A DNA stretch of 64,000 bases from Uranotaenia lowii (lineage: Eukaryota; Arthropoda; Insecta; Diptera; Culicidae). The notes below the pieces were generated by a model. The model searched no databases. It saw only the letters and a list, made by a program, of their open reading frames with translations, and was not told the DNA's origin. Where the stretch lies: NCBI RefSeq assembly GCF_029784155.1, contig NC_073693.1, positions 108,624,683 through 108,688,682 of the forward strand, in the 5' to 3' direction. The translations under genes were made by a program, and so were the position numbers. How positions within the stretch are numbered: the stretch's first letter is position 1; every line of letters starts with the position of its first letter. Shown piece by piece: positions 10,415 to 21,276 of this stretch.

Positions 10415-11493
10415 AGACCTCTGTAGATAGGAGTTTTTGATAAGGAATGATGGCTAAACTAAATTGAAACTTGATAGATTAAGTTCTTAAGTTACAGGAA
10501 GAAAATCAATTCGCTAACCAAAAGTTAGCGTAACTTATTTGTAAATTGAACTATAATTCTGGATTTTTTTCTGACACAAGGGTATTCACTTGCTTTTATC
10601 CACTCAAAAGGAAGGCTGACTAAGGAACAGTGCTAAAATATAAAAAAAAATCTCAAAAATACAGGCTCAACAAAGTTTGCCGGGTCAGCTAGTTTTCAGA
10701 TAAAAACACTTTTTTGAGTCCCTTTTATCAGAAAATTATTGAATAAATATCAGTAATTGGATAAATGTTAATAATTTCGTGCTTCGCAATGATCAACATT
10801 CATTCAGAAGAAAAATATTACTTTTTGGACTCAAGGGATCAAGTGACTCATAACATACATTTGGAAAACTTTCTCTTGGAAAATTTGAGAGTTTACTATT
10901 GCTTTGAAAATAAGGCATTAAGAAGATTATATTGCACTCCAACAATTGATAAGTAAGAATAAATAATTTTAGAAAAAATTTCAAGTTCAAATTCATTAGA
11001 TTTTTCAAACAAAGTGCAATAACTCAAAAAATATTTATTTATTTATTGTTTTTCTTTTTGAGGTAACAGGTTTGTTGTATTGATCCATTTGGAACATTTT
11101 TCTAGATCATTTGATTCCGGTTTCAAGATATAGCTGAGGAATCAAGTATACCCAGGGATCAAGTATCCTCATTCTCCCCTAAAGTTTAAAAAAGTGTTTA
11201 TTACACAAAATTTCAGGAACAATTTTTTTGAGGTCACCCTATGGATTTTTCTTATGAATAATGTGTTGGATAGGGCAGTTTTCCATCAATAATGTAGAAA
11301 CATGTTTTTGAGCTACGGTAACTCTAAATGGAGCAAGTCAAAAATTTTATTGTTGATTGCATTTGAAAGTTCATATTTCTGCCTTTACAATATAAAAAAA
11401 ACTGGAAGAATGTTTTTTTTTAAATGCGTTGAATCGTTGTTAGAAGTTTAGTAAAAATCGCTAAAATCTCTAGAGTATAGATAGAATTTGTGT

Positions 11494-11539
11494 CTGTGTT
11501 CTTCAAGAACACAGTAATACTGGAACAAAAGTTCCAGTA
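11494..11539. repeat. Two adjacent small inverted repeats
   Basis: CTGTGTTCTTCAAGAACACAG (11494-11514; written as arms CTGTGTTCTT and AAGAACACAG around one C) is a perfect palindrome. TACTGGAAC AAAA GTTCCAGTA (11518-11539) is a second perfect stem-loop 3 bp away. There is no T-run to suggest a terminator, and the function is unknown. Confidence 0.7.
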
Positions 11540-11687
11540 AACTTTCGAGTCCCTACTATCTTAAGAAGAGAGGGCTCCCATACATAATGATCGGAAATTA
11601 TGATTCTTTCAATTCATTGAATTGACAAATGGTTCTTTTCAATTTTTGTTAAAATGTAAAGGTGCCCCATTCAATTAAAAAAAAAAC

Positions 11688-11963
11688 ATGAAACAAAATT
11701 TATCACAAAACATCCAGGATAGTTTTTATCCAATAATAAATCAAGAATTTGGATTTTTTATTACATTTAAGGGACTTTCTTATTTTAATATTGAGAGGAT
11801 GAGGGGCACAATATCCTTGCTGGCTGATTGTTTCCATCCTGCTTTGTCATGTGATGGTATATGGGATATGTTTGATTTAGATGCTTTCAGACATATGCAA
11901 TGCGGTTGCGCTTGGAGTACAAAGCCAGCGAAGAGAAAGTGTGTTCATGCCGGTCCGGCTTAA
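11688..11963 (+). other. Unrecognised 91-codon ORF
   Basis: This frame starts at ATG 11688 and its last third is less AT-rich than its surroundings, with several Cys (MQCGCAWSTKPAKRKC near 70-85). I do not recognise it. It could be a transposase relic or chance; no splice sites or conserved motif were found to support a host exon. Confidence 0.15.
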
Positions 11964-12237
11964 AATCTTATACCGAAAATTCCACCTCCAAGGAAGTTCA
12001 TTATTGGAGTAGAGTCTGATTTGTGAGAGTAGGCACATTCAAATTCAAATTCGGCTTGTTCAAATAAACGGTGTTGAATTTCTGTTTTCTTTAGACACGT
12101 GATTTTTCAGTTTTCTTAGTAAAAAATTTGTAGGTATAAAATAATAACCAGAACTTCTGGTAATTTGAAAAAAAGCTACTTTTAAAGCGGCCCACTGTAA
12201 AAAATTTCCAATAAGAAAATAGCTCGTTGGTTCAAAA

Positions 12238-12252
12238 GGTTGCCCACCCCTG
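12238..12252 (-). mobile_element. hAT-like terminal inverted repeat, single end
   Basis: The reverse complement reads CAGGGGTGGGCAACC, the usual start of many hAT elements (CAGNGGTGGGCAA). The element would extend leftwards from here; the following minus-strand sequence includes GTGGGCCGCTTTAAAA, common in hAT MITEs. The opposite end was not found, so this may be a truncated relic. Confidence 0.4.
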
Positions 12253-12481
12253 GAATGGGGCGTTTTTGTCTGGTAATTATTCAATTTAGGGTGCCATCCT
12301 GCGGAAAAATTTAAAAGCAAAAAAAAAGCATAACCTGAGAGTGGCATAGAATTTCTCAGGGAAAAAAATTATTTAAAAAAAATGGAATGAAACGGTTTTG
12401 GAGGAAATTTTGCGTTCAGCAGTGAAATATCCCTAATCCAACTATAAATTGTCAAAGGTTGTTACCTTCAAAAAAAGTCTA

Positions 12482-13058
12482 GCGTAGCATATACGGGCGA
12501 AAGTAGCAGTTAGCTCGAAACGAGAAAAACGCGTTCGAAATTTTGGAACATCTCATCAAATCCTTTTTTAAACATCCACACTTTTTGTTCAAGAAAATCT
12601 AGAAATGTGCCTTATTCTCACTTATTGTTCGTTAGTTATTAATAGTTATTAAGAAATTTAATTTTATTCACTAAATTTAAGATGTTTTCGAGTTTCGCCT
12701 TTTTTGTTTTCGATTCAGTTACGCCTTCAAGTTTCGCCAAATTGATCGGCCGTTTTTGTTTTGGTTTTGAAGTACCGCCCATTGGTCGTACACGAAAAAA
12801 CTAATATAGTCGTTGTGTCACACACGGTCAACTCAGTTACGCCTGTTGGCTCTACACAAATAGAAAAATTAACCCGATTTTGAATAGGCTAAGTAACTTC
12901 ACGTTCCAACAAAAATGCATCAACATGAAATTTCGCCCAATTGAATTTTACCAAATTTTTGAAAGTTTTAAGTGATTTTAAGATGAAATCGCGTTTATTA
13001 GGTAAAGTGCGTCCAAAATGTTTACATTTGGCAGTTTCGCCCTTATGAAATGTTACGC
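12482..13058. mobile_element. 577-bp MITE with TA target duplication and GCGTARCAT termini
   Basis: The left end reads GCGTAGCATATACGGGCGAAA. The right end (TTTCGCCCTTATGAAATGTTACGC) is its reverse complement with a few changes. TA flanks both sides (12480-12481 and 13059-13060), as for Tc1/mariner-type elements. GTTTCGCC-like motifs recur inside. No coding capacity is seen. Confidence 0.65.
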
Positions 13059-13060
13059 TA

Positions 13061-13493
13061 GAGGTGTCAATTGTTTTCAGATTATTTGGGTGTTCTGAAA
13101 TTCATTTGAAGCTTTTAGAGTTACAATACATTTGAATGTTTCAAATGTAATTCGAACTGTAAATGATCATCTTTGGATGGATCAGTAATTGCTTTGAATC
13201 CTCACAGTTTTGTCATAACATGCATTCGTTTAAGACTTAATTAGTTTGACAAACCTTCAATTCATGTTAAAAAAATGATAGATACCTTTTTTCGACGTTC
13301 TGCTTTAAAAAATGCGTGGCTTTTCGCACTGTCCTTTGCATCGCGTGACAAATACCTTTTCCCAAAACCTGCACTGTAAATTGTAGATTCATGTTTATTG
13401 CAAAAACCGGCGAATCGGCACATCACATGGCATGTGTCACGTGAAACCATCGACAGTCTAGGAACGTCCATATGTATAATGCCCCCGACGTCG
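13061..13493. other. Flanking single-copy DNA left of the foldback element
   Basis: No domain is recognised. Together with 14291 onward this is the contiguous host sequence interrupted by the foldback insertion. The 13300-13500 part is less AT-rich than the surrounding repeats. A minus-strand frame of about 80 codons runs through it but resembles nothing I know. Confidence 0.4.
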
Positions 13494-13501
13494 ATGTCCA
13501 G

Positions 13502-14282
13502 TAGACTGAGTCGATTTGGGGTCATTTTCGAATTTCTCAAACCCTGGGGTCTTAAAAGTTTCGTTTTGTCCTAAAACTCATCCATGATTTTTTGCCGAAT
13601 TTTTAAGTAACGTTTACATGAGTAAATTTGGACTTTTAGGTTTGTATGGGAAAATTTAGAATTTTGTACTGAAAAACGAACATGGTTTTTCTTTTTACTC
13701 TGGTACCGAGCCATTCAACCCTTTATGTGCCAATTTATAAATTTCTTAAAGGAAATTTTCCGCTTAACAACATTGCCGAAGACCGTAACTTATTATCTCT
13801 CCAGACAACGAAGTTATAACCAATTTAATGGAGGTATGTCTTTTGGCATTGAAAGCAATTCAAATAAACCCGCAACACTGCTGGGTACAAACGAGAGATT
13901 GCTTGACTGATTTACTCGTAGATGTTTTCTTTCAAATTTTATCATACTAGTTTCTTCGGAGCGATTGTTGTTTACATTAGGAGCCATCTTTTGATGGTTT
14001 CTATAAATAAAAATAACTATGCTTGAAGGGCTGGCATTCAATTGATTGGTTGGGATTTAAAGGGTTGAATGGCTCGGTACCAGAGTAAAAAGAAAAACCA
14101 TGTTCGTTTTTCAGTACAAAATTCTAAATTTTCCCATACAAACCTAAAAGTCCAAATTTACTCATGTAAACGTTACTTAAAAATTTCGGCAAAAAATCAT
14201 GGATGAGTTTTAGAACAAAACGAAACTTTGAAGACCCCAGGGTTAGAGAAATTCGAAAATGACCCCAAATCGACTCAGTCTA
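13502..14282. mobile_element. Intact foldback element, 781 bp, with 8-bp target duplication
   Basis: Both ends read TAGACTGAGTCGATTTGGGG inwards. The inverted arms are about 300 bp each (for example GGTACCGAGCCATTCAACCC on the left, its complement near 14053-14072) and surround a short unique centre. The 8-bp sequence ATGTCCAG is directly repeated on either side (13494-13501 and 14283-14290). An 8-bp duplication is typical of hAT transposition, but the terminus is not the canonical CAG form. No ORF of note lies inside. A second, truncated member lies at 3149-3793. Confidence 0.85.
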
Positions 14283-14290
14283 ATGTCCAG

Positions 14291-14413
14291 TCGCAGAACC
14301 ACAACTCATACTGGACATCCTACATCCCGACATTCCAGATCCCATTGCATTCATGCCACCCAGCGATTCAACTTCTCCATTCCAATTGACATTAATCGGT
14401 GACAATGACGACG
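14291..14413 (-). other. Candidate coding exon on the minus strand, cut by the foldback insertion
   Basis: On the minus strand a strong acceptor-like site (CTCTCTCTCTGTCAG, AG at 14415-14414) precedes an open stretch rich in Gly, Met and Ser, containing VESLGGMNAMGSGMSGCRMS. Such composition occurs in activation or linker regions of insect transcription factors, but no domain is present and I cannot name a gene. With the foldback removed, the frame reaches a stop after about 20 more codons. It may equally be chance in a balanced-GC patch. Confidence 0.2.
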
Positions 14414-16682
14414 CTGACAGAGAGAGAGAATGGAAACCACGATATGTGACGCCCTCGTTTCGATTGAAGGTATCTGTGGTCCCAGAGCTCATCACGAAAT
14501 TGGTGCGTCTGGTTTCGTCCGCATTTTACGAGCAGTGCCTTGCTCGAATGTGATTTCACCAGACGAGGGTGCGTCTTTTCCACTTCCGGGGAATATGATC
14601 ACCACGAACGTCGGATATCGTCCTGTTTTAACCCACACATTGATTTCGGTTCCTCTTCCTATATTTCTCACGATGACGACGACCGGATGTGTTTCGGTTT
14701 TATTGTCTTGTGTTGGTTTTTCATTAAGTTTAATGCTGCGTTAAACGGTTTTTTGGTGCTCAAATATTTGACATAGGATTTAATTTTTTTTTTTTTGCTG
14801 TATCCTGCTGCTAAATCATACCTGGTATTGGTATCTGGTTTCGCATCGCTTGGTTTGTGTTGTGGTGGTTACGAATGATTGGCAAACGGGAAACCACCAG
14901 CAAGGTGAAACGGATCGCTGAAAGCAAGTAATGAAAACCAGCTTAACCACAGAAGAGAGAGCGAACCAAAAAAAAAAACGATCCGGAAGTAGATCAATGT
15001 CAGGGGCAGGTGGATTGTGTAGGTGGATTGTGTAGGTGGATTGCGTCAATTTGAACCATCCATTAGAAGGTTTAAGGGAGGTAAACTTTGTTGGAGATTA
15101 ATTTCCCTAATGCCGGTGACTGTGTGTATTCAACTGGCAGGTACGCTGTTCTAACAATTGACGATAAAATTGATTGAGTTTTCATTGATTCATAACTGAC
15201 CCAATTTGTTTAGCTCGGGTTACTTTTTCTGTCAATTGCACTATGCAGATATTGAAGCTTTACAAAAGATGGATGCGATCACTGACCAGTATTGCTGAAA
15301 GGAAAGTATTTCAAAAAAGTATTATTATTTTTGGTGTATTCTGTGAGATTACATTTTTCCTTATCATTATCTTGTTAAATTTCACTTCATTGATTTTTTA
15401 ACCAAATAGTTTTCTTTTTAAAGTTGCTGTTGTCCAATATTTTACTACCGTTATTCAGAAGGATAGTTATAAGATTTTTTCCTCTTAAAATCACTCAAAT
15501 AAAATATAATAAAATACTTAGCCACATACTGGAGAGTGTGAGATTTCCGAAAATTTGGAGAACGGTTGCCATGGACTAAGTGCATTTTAAGAATTATGTG
15601 CATCAAGTTAAGTCGAGAGAACGGAAAACTGGAATAGAACATACTCAACTCAAAAATCGTATCCAAAGTTTTAAGCAACTCCCTTTAATGCTTAAAACGA
15701 CTACGATTTTTTCAGAGGAGTTTTAAATATTTTGAACTGTGCCCAACAATAAACAAAACAGTAATTTCAGTCCGTCTGTTTTAGAATAAGCATGATGCAA
15801 GCTGTGCTTGCTAAGCTAAGACTAATATTGAGGATTCATATAGAAAATTTTCAACTCATGTGGACAAATAAAATCTAAAAATTAAAGAGACTTAGATATA
15901 AAAATAAAATTTTCTGGAACTGTGGAAGCTAATTTATGAAATAAAAATTACTATATAACATTTATGCTTTGTTGTCGAATGTGTAAACCACGGAACTAAA
16001 AATTATTAGGACTTCAGTAGGGAACAGCATTTTTGGTGACTTTGCTTCTAAAGCTGGTTTTGAAGATTTTGCCGTTGTGAAATCGAATCATTTTCAGATT
16101 CTGTTTAAACCTCTTGTTTTAGTGATGTTGTATTTTGGAATTTTAAATGACTGGGTTTTGAGTGAAATTATTCATTGAGAATTGCTGAACTCACTAACAA
16201 AAACTGATTTAAAATCTGATTCATTTGATGAACGATTAAGATTTTGCCTTGTTGTGATTCTAGTTTCAGATAAACAACGCATGAAAAAAGACAAAAAAAC
16301 AATAGAAAAATTGTAATACTTTCAAAACTTACTGAAGAACTTTTGTGACCTTTGAATATCAAAGATCAACAACTTTGTTGAAGACTGCGACTCGTTTTGA
16401 CATATGTACCTATGCATAAAAAATATCTAAGATTCATTTTGATAAATTTAATTCAAAAAGATCCAGAAAATTCTCATATTTATCAGACTGTTATAAATAA
16501 ATAATGTACCTACATATTAAAAATATCAGTATTCTTAGAAGTCAAAACTACTCGCGGAATTCGAAAAAGTTGATCTTTGATTAAACATCTTTAATGATCG
16601 GTTTTTTTTTAAATCGATTCATTTAGAAATGAGATACAGCGAATGAAGACAGAAATGGAGTTTTTTTTACCAAATAAATTCA
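14414..16682. other. Probable single-copy host DNA, no gene recognised
   Basis: 14414-15130 has more balanced base composition than the transposon-rich surroundings and includes a 13-bp triplicate, AGGTGGATTGTGT, at 15008-15046 (last copy with one change). From about 15200 on it is AT-rich with no recognisable feature. The motif AACTTTGTTGAAGAC, shared with the foldback arms, occurs near 16369. No coding exon could be supported. Confidence 0.45.
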
Positions 16683-16847
16683 GTACATGGTGCCGCCATG
16701 ATTCCACGCGCCGGATTCCAAACTCGACAAATTGCCCAATTGCTTCTTTCCTACATTTCCACACATATCGCATCAGAATGGTCACTAAAGTACCAAATTA
16801 CTTATTGAAAAAAACTAGCCCGGCTTGCGGATCGAACCCCGACCTTT
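16683..16847 (-). mobile_element. SINE-like unit, left piece of a split copy
   Basis: GTACATGGTGCCGCCATGAT at 16683 matches the unit at 56413, and the piece runs to AACCCCGACCTTT at 16835-16847. The other piece of the same unit resumes with that same 13-bp sequence at 21277. This piece holds the 3' part of the unit (minus-strand sense), including part of the B-box region (GGTTCGATCC in minus sense). It has about 70 bp more interior sequence than the 56413 copy. Confidence 0.75.
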
Positions 16848-16871
16848 ATTTTTATAAGTTTGATTAGCAGA

Positions 16872-18112
16872 ATGAATAGCTTTTTAAATGAAAACAACGT
16901 TTTTTTACCGTTTACAATATGGTTTTAAATCAGGATCCAGCACGCTTACAGCAATCTGCGAGCTGATGGATTCTGTCATTTGTGAAATAGACACGAAAAA
17001 AATTGTAGGCGGTCTTTTTCTAGACCTTAAAAAAGCCTTCGACACTTTAAACCACGAAATATTGTTGAACAAACTTGAGTGCTATGGCATGAGAGGCTTA
17101 GTCAACGACTTAATACGCAGCTATTTGTCAAATAGAAAGCAATTTGTCTGCTTATTTAGGAGAAGAAAAGAGCTCCCTAGAAAAGCTGGAGGTTGGTGTT
17201 CCGCAAGGCAGCAATATCGGACCCTTACTCTTTCTACTTTACATAAACGATCTCAGTAAGTTGCCGTTACACGGTACACCTCGCCTGTTTGCAGATGATA
17301 CAGCTCTCTTTTATCCCGCAAACTGTTCCAATATAATTATCAACCATATGGAAGAAGATTTAAGAGTTCTTAATAGTTATTTTTCCGCCAACCTCCTGAC
17401 CTTGAATGTTGCTAAAACAAAGTACATGATTTTTCACTCTCCTCGGAAAAAAATCGAACCACACAACGATCCTAAACTATCTACTACAATAATTGAAAAG
17501 GTAACAAACTTCAAGTACTTGGGAATAACTCTAGACGAAACTTTTTCTTGGCGCTTCCACATTGATCAATTGCAAAAACAAATATCATCGTTTAGCGATA
17601 TTTTATGGAGAGTAAAAGCATTTGTTCCACGTCATGTTTTACTGAAATTCTATTTTGCCTTCATACACTCCCGTCTATATTATTTGATAGCGGTTTGGTG
17701 TAGAGCACCATTGTCTCTCCTCTCCCGTTTACAAACCCTCCAGAATCGATGCATTAAAACAATCTATAATCTTCCCCGTCTTTACCCAACCAATTTACTT
17801 TATTCCGATAGATCTCATAATATATTACCTCTCTCTAAACTGTGCGATTTGCAAACCGTAGTTTACGATAATCTGCACTCGTCTAACCATAACTAAAACT
17901 TGATATTTAATGCGGGCCGGAGAGTTCATAATACCCGTCAATCTCACCATCTTATGCGCAGCACAGCCTCTACCTGTCTTAGTCAACGTCGAATTTCTTT
18001 CATTGGTCCTACGAAGTTCAACAGCCTTCCAGAAGATATAAAAAACAGCTCTAGTAGAAACATTTTTAAGATCAAACTAATACAATACTTCAAAGTAAAC
18101 CTAAACCAATAA
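16872..18112 (+). pseudogene. Broken reverse transcriptase, CR1/L2/Daphne-like
   Basis: The sequence begins inside the reverse transcriptase (MNSFLNENNVF, then QYGFKSGSST) and runs through FLDLKKAFDTLNHEILLNKL, GVPQGSNIGPLLF, LFADDTALFY and FKYLGITLDETFSW to the C-terminal signature FNSLPEDIKNSSSRNIFK. It has a frame change in the T-run near 16900, another near 17150, and an in-frame TAA at 17894-17896. The endonuclease half is missing. A 3' UTR of about 180 bp follows with no long poly(A), as is usual for CR1-like elements. In life this protein primes reverse transcription at the target nick; this copy cannot. Confidence 0.88.
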
Positions 18113-18348
18113 CCAACCACGAATTTAGCATTTTTTTTTATTTTTTTTTTTGATAATTTTCTTAGCAGTAAATTTAGTTCTAATTATTTAGTTTAAGTTT
18201 TTTACTATCAATTCTTATAAATAAATAATTAATTTGTTAATCATTAAAATGGATCTCTTCAAAGGAATATTCTTCCACTGAGATTCTTTGAGTAAAATTC
18301 TCTTTTTTCATACTTCCTCGTAGTAAATAATATTTTTTACGTTAAAAA

Positions 18349-21276
18349 AAATCCTTTTTACGGATTGCATTCCAAGGCACGGCAAGCCACCACGTCCCCC
18401 CAGTTTGCTACTCTGGGTCCAGGGGAGCAATTGGACGACTCATGATACTATGTACCCTTACGCCATAAAGTCCACCTGGGGCTTCTGGCCATATTTCCCA
18501 TCCGGACCTGCAACATGTAAGACTGGCTGTTAGCCAATCGGTAGAAAGTGCTGTGAACCCCTATCGATCCCTAGGGTCGGCACGCTTACCATTCAACACT
18601 ATGTTGCAGGGAAGTTCGGGAAGACTAAGGTAAAACTCCTAGGCTAATTAGTTAGTACCCTTTATTCAAGGTTTGCAGTTTCCACCCCCACTTTCTTATA
18701 GCTATCTATCTGACCTTTATACTGCGCTGCGAGAACGTTGTGGGAACGTACTCCTCCTTCCTCCTTCGGCGTCAAGCTCGGGTTCGTTGAGGACAGCTGG
18801 GAGGTCGACAGGTTCTCGCTGAATGTACCCGGCCCCATCTTGGGTGCTGAACCGGGCACGGTTGTGGCTACGAAGGTAAGCGAAGTGGCGAATTTCAATG
18901 GCGTACCTGGCCCCACCTTGGGTGCTGAATCAGGTACAGATGTAGGTCAACCCGACGGTGTAACGGTTGTCGGTCGACGTAATAGGGCGTAGCGCACGGC
19001 GCTTTCAGGCTGAGTTTAATAAGCTCTTAAACTCGGAACAGCGGGGTCCTGTAGTTCTTGATACAAGGCTCTCGACGTGGTTTTGTATCATTCAAACGAT
19101 ATTTGCTCAATGAATGATATTCACGGAACTGTAAAGAGGAATAGTATCCAATTTTCCTTTTAAATTAATTCAGCAAGTCCAAATTGTTGTTGTGTGAACT
19201 TTTTGAGCTGATAAGTTCGCGAACTATTTTAAAAATGGTTGGTCGTTTGATTCTTGACCGGCCTTGAACCATCCCCCATCGTTGCCCTCGTTCTTCGCTT
19301 CGCCATTTCGCCTTACGTTTTCGCCACTCCGCTCTACGTTTGCGGCTCACATCTCCTAGAGTGCCTCTGGTGGTGGGTTATCAAACGAACTGTTTCGTCG
19401 TGTTGTTCGCCGGGTTAGGGTGGCTTGGTGAATTGCCTCGCCAAGGAGAAACCCTTAACCCCCACGAACACCACTGCAACATTATTTAGTTATTCTACAG
19501 CAAGATCACTGCAACCTCCTTCGAATGACTAGCAACGCTTACAAACAAAGGCTATACCCGTGATGGGAAGACCATACTCGCGCAAAGCGCTCCACGGCAA
19601 ATACTCGTTTATACGTGCTACACCAGCAATCGTCATCCACTCTTTGTCACGATTCACGACTCACGGGTTGGCAGTCCGTTCGCCGCTACTCGAGTCCCAC
19701 ATTCGGTCTCTTGCCACTATTCGAGACGTCTATACCCGTCTCTCCTCGTGACTCGAGACCTTCTCACGCTCATCCTCTTGACACAACTCGAGGCGACTCT
19801 ACCCACCTCTACTTGTGTCTTGAGGGTCCTCACTCATATCGACGAGAGCAACTCGCCTCTCCTCGGGTCTGGAGATAACCACACATCCAACTATTTCTCC
19901 GTCTCGACTCTTCGAGACTCAACCTGAGGCCCATCCACTGGGCGCCACATGTTACGGCACAAGGCCCCTCTGTCCTTCGTGAGTCGATCGTATCCGCGAA
20001 TCGGGGCCAGGAACCTCCCCAAAAGGCAGATCGATCGAAACCCGCTCGAACATTTGGTCGTCCCGCATACCGGGGTCGCGACTACCCGATACACGTTCCG
20101 ACCCCTCCCTCTTGCAACTGAGCACTGGTACCAAGGTACCCAGTCGCACCACGTTTGTGCCACATTCGGCACGCAGCTCGTCGGCGGGCTGGCTTTTTTT
20201 TATTAGTTGTTAACCCAGGTGGTAAATCCATTTTACGGATTGCATTCCAAGGCGCGGCGAGCCACCGCGTCCCCCCAGTTTGCTACTCTGGGTCCATGGG
20301 TGCAATTGGACGACTCATGATACAATGCTAAGGAACACTGTACCAGTGTACCCCCTACGCCATAGAGTACACCTGGGGCCACTGACCTTTGTTCCCACCT
20401 CGAACTGTTTGACACACTTTGCTTCAAAAATGGGAGGTAAATTCGCGCTAGTACGCTCCAAGGCAATACTCGTTTCCGAATCCTCTATCAGCAATACCTC
20501 ATTCTAACACAACTCGATGCGCAACCCCTCCTCTGACGAGTTAGGACCCGACATTTCATCGTGTGAATGAGGTCACCACGCAGCGCAGCTACTAACTTTG
20601 TGAATCCAGTCCAGGAAGGCCGGAAACACAAATCGAGTTGTCGACGACACTTTCTCTGTTCAAACACGCGGGTAGGGGGGGTAAGCCCCCTAAGCCACGT
20701 GTAGGACTCAGACTCCTCCGAACTCACAAATAGTGTTGACTTAAGTCACCACTCAGCACAACTACTCAATCTTCAAGTCGGGCGCATGACCTCCCGAAGC
20801 GCAGATCAAGCTATAGACCGCCCTCATCAGGTCACACTCGCGGTTCAGGTGCAACAATTCCCGAAACGCGTGTCGAACCCTGACATCTCCGGCAAATCGT
20901 GCCTCTCAGACACTGACATGTAAAACACGTCCCAAGTGATCGGCCCACCATTGGCCACCACTTTGCGCATCTACTCGTTTTACGAGTCGGGTCTATTCCC
21001 ACCGAAGCGTAAAACGAGTTGGCGATCGCTCTCCCTCCGGTCACGTCCGCATATCAGGGCATGAACCCCCAAAAGCGTGTCGGACCATCACGCACACACC
21101 CAAGTACTGGTACTTAATTACCCGGGTGCACCACTTCTTCCGCGCGGTTTTGGCAGACCCGTCGACAGCCTCTAGTGGGTTTGGTGTAGTTCTCTTGGCC
21201 GTACATCTGCAATACGTCGGACTTGCAGACACGTTTCCACTCTGCACCACGGGGAGGTGGAACTACGTCGCAGAGC
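18349..21276 (-). mobile_element. GC-rich LTR-retrotransposon-like segment, non-coding
   Basis: This stretch is far more GC-rich than its neighbours. A block of about 150 bp (TTTACGGATTGCATTCCAAG onward) is directly repeated at 18349-18490 and 20225-20390. A smaller repeat, GTACC(C/T)GGCCCCA(T/C)CTTGGG, occurs near 18829 and 18905. On the minus strand an LTR-like 3' end (CCGTAACA) is followed by a primer-binding-site-like sequence at 19947-19931. No gag, protease or polymerase frame is present. It could be a degraded LTR element or a non-autonomous form carrying only LTR and leader; the outer LTR limits are not defined. Confidence 0.45.
19931..19957 (-). other. Putative LTR end plus tRNA primer-binding site
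   Basis: Minus-strand reading: CCGTAACA (LTR-like CA end, 19957-19950), two bases, then TGGCGCCCAGTGGATGG (19947-19931). TGGCGCCCA... is the common form of a retroelement primer-binding site complementary to a tRNA 3' end. This sets the orientation of the segment as minus. It rests on the motif alone. Confidence 0.45.

Larger units (their letters stand above)
7047..10692 (+). mobile_element. Helitron-like element (3.65 kb, non-autonomous)
   Basis: The element starts 5'-TCTATATATATAAAA and ends GCCGGGTCAGCTAG-3'. It is flanked by A (7046) and T (10693), with no target-site duplication: the TC...CTRR ends between A and T that define Helitrons. A short potential hairpin (GGC..AAC..GTT..GCC) lies just before the CTAG end. 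Three other elements in this window share both ends. No Rep or helicase ORF is present. The interior carries a 5'-truncated Q-like LINE on the minus strand and a 212-bp palindrome, so part of its length is secondary insertion. Confidence 0.72.
6650..11179. mobile_element. TIR element (family B, GGGGAGAATGGGG ends), split by a Helitron-like insert
   Basis: The left end 6650-6674 reads GGGGAGAATGGGGATACTTG then ATCCC; the right end 11155-11179 is its reverse complement with one mismatch and is followed by TA (11180-11181). Removing the Helitron-like insert 7047-10692 leaves about 884 bp, close to the sizes of the other TA-flanked elements here (852-888 bp). The interior has repeated GATCAAGT or ACTTGATC motifs near both ends. 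No transposase is encoded, so it is a MITE-type non-autonomous element. The left TA is not preserved. Confidence 0.65.
11182..12237. other. AT-rich segment with one unrecognised ORF and two small hairpins
   Basis: Apart from the entries at 11494-11539 and 11688-11963, this stretch shows no recognisable gene. Its 3' part leads into a hAT-like terminus at 12238-12252. Base composition is AT-rich, with a more balanced patch at about 11800-12050. Confidence 0.5.
16848..21276. mobile_element. 4.4-kb composite insert within the SINE-like unit
   Basis: The insert is bounded by the 13-bp direct repeat AACCCCGACCTTT (16835-16847 and 21277-21289), which looks like a target-site duplication. Inside are a broken non-LTR reverse transcriptase on the + strand and a GC-rich segment on the minus strand. 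A 13-bp duplication suits target-primed retrotransposition better than LTR integration (4-6 bp), so the order of events is unclear: one element may have carried the other, or one inserted later into the first. Confidence 0.65.

Noticed and set aside
12060..12347. 95-codon minus-strand frame
   Set aside because: It overlaps a hAT-like terminus and shows no domain; treated as chance.
19891..20206. Overlapping frames on both strands in the GC-rich segment
   Set aside because: GC-rich DNA lowers stop frequency; none resembles gag or pol, and the LTR-like reading explains the region better.
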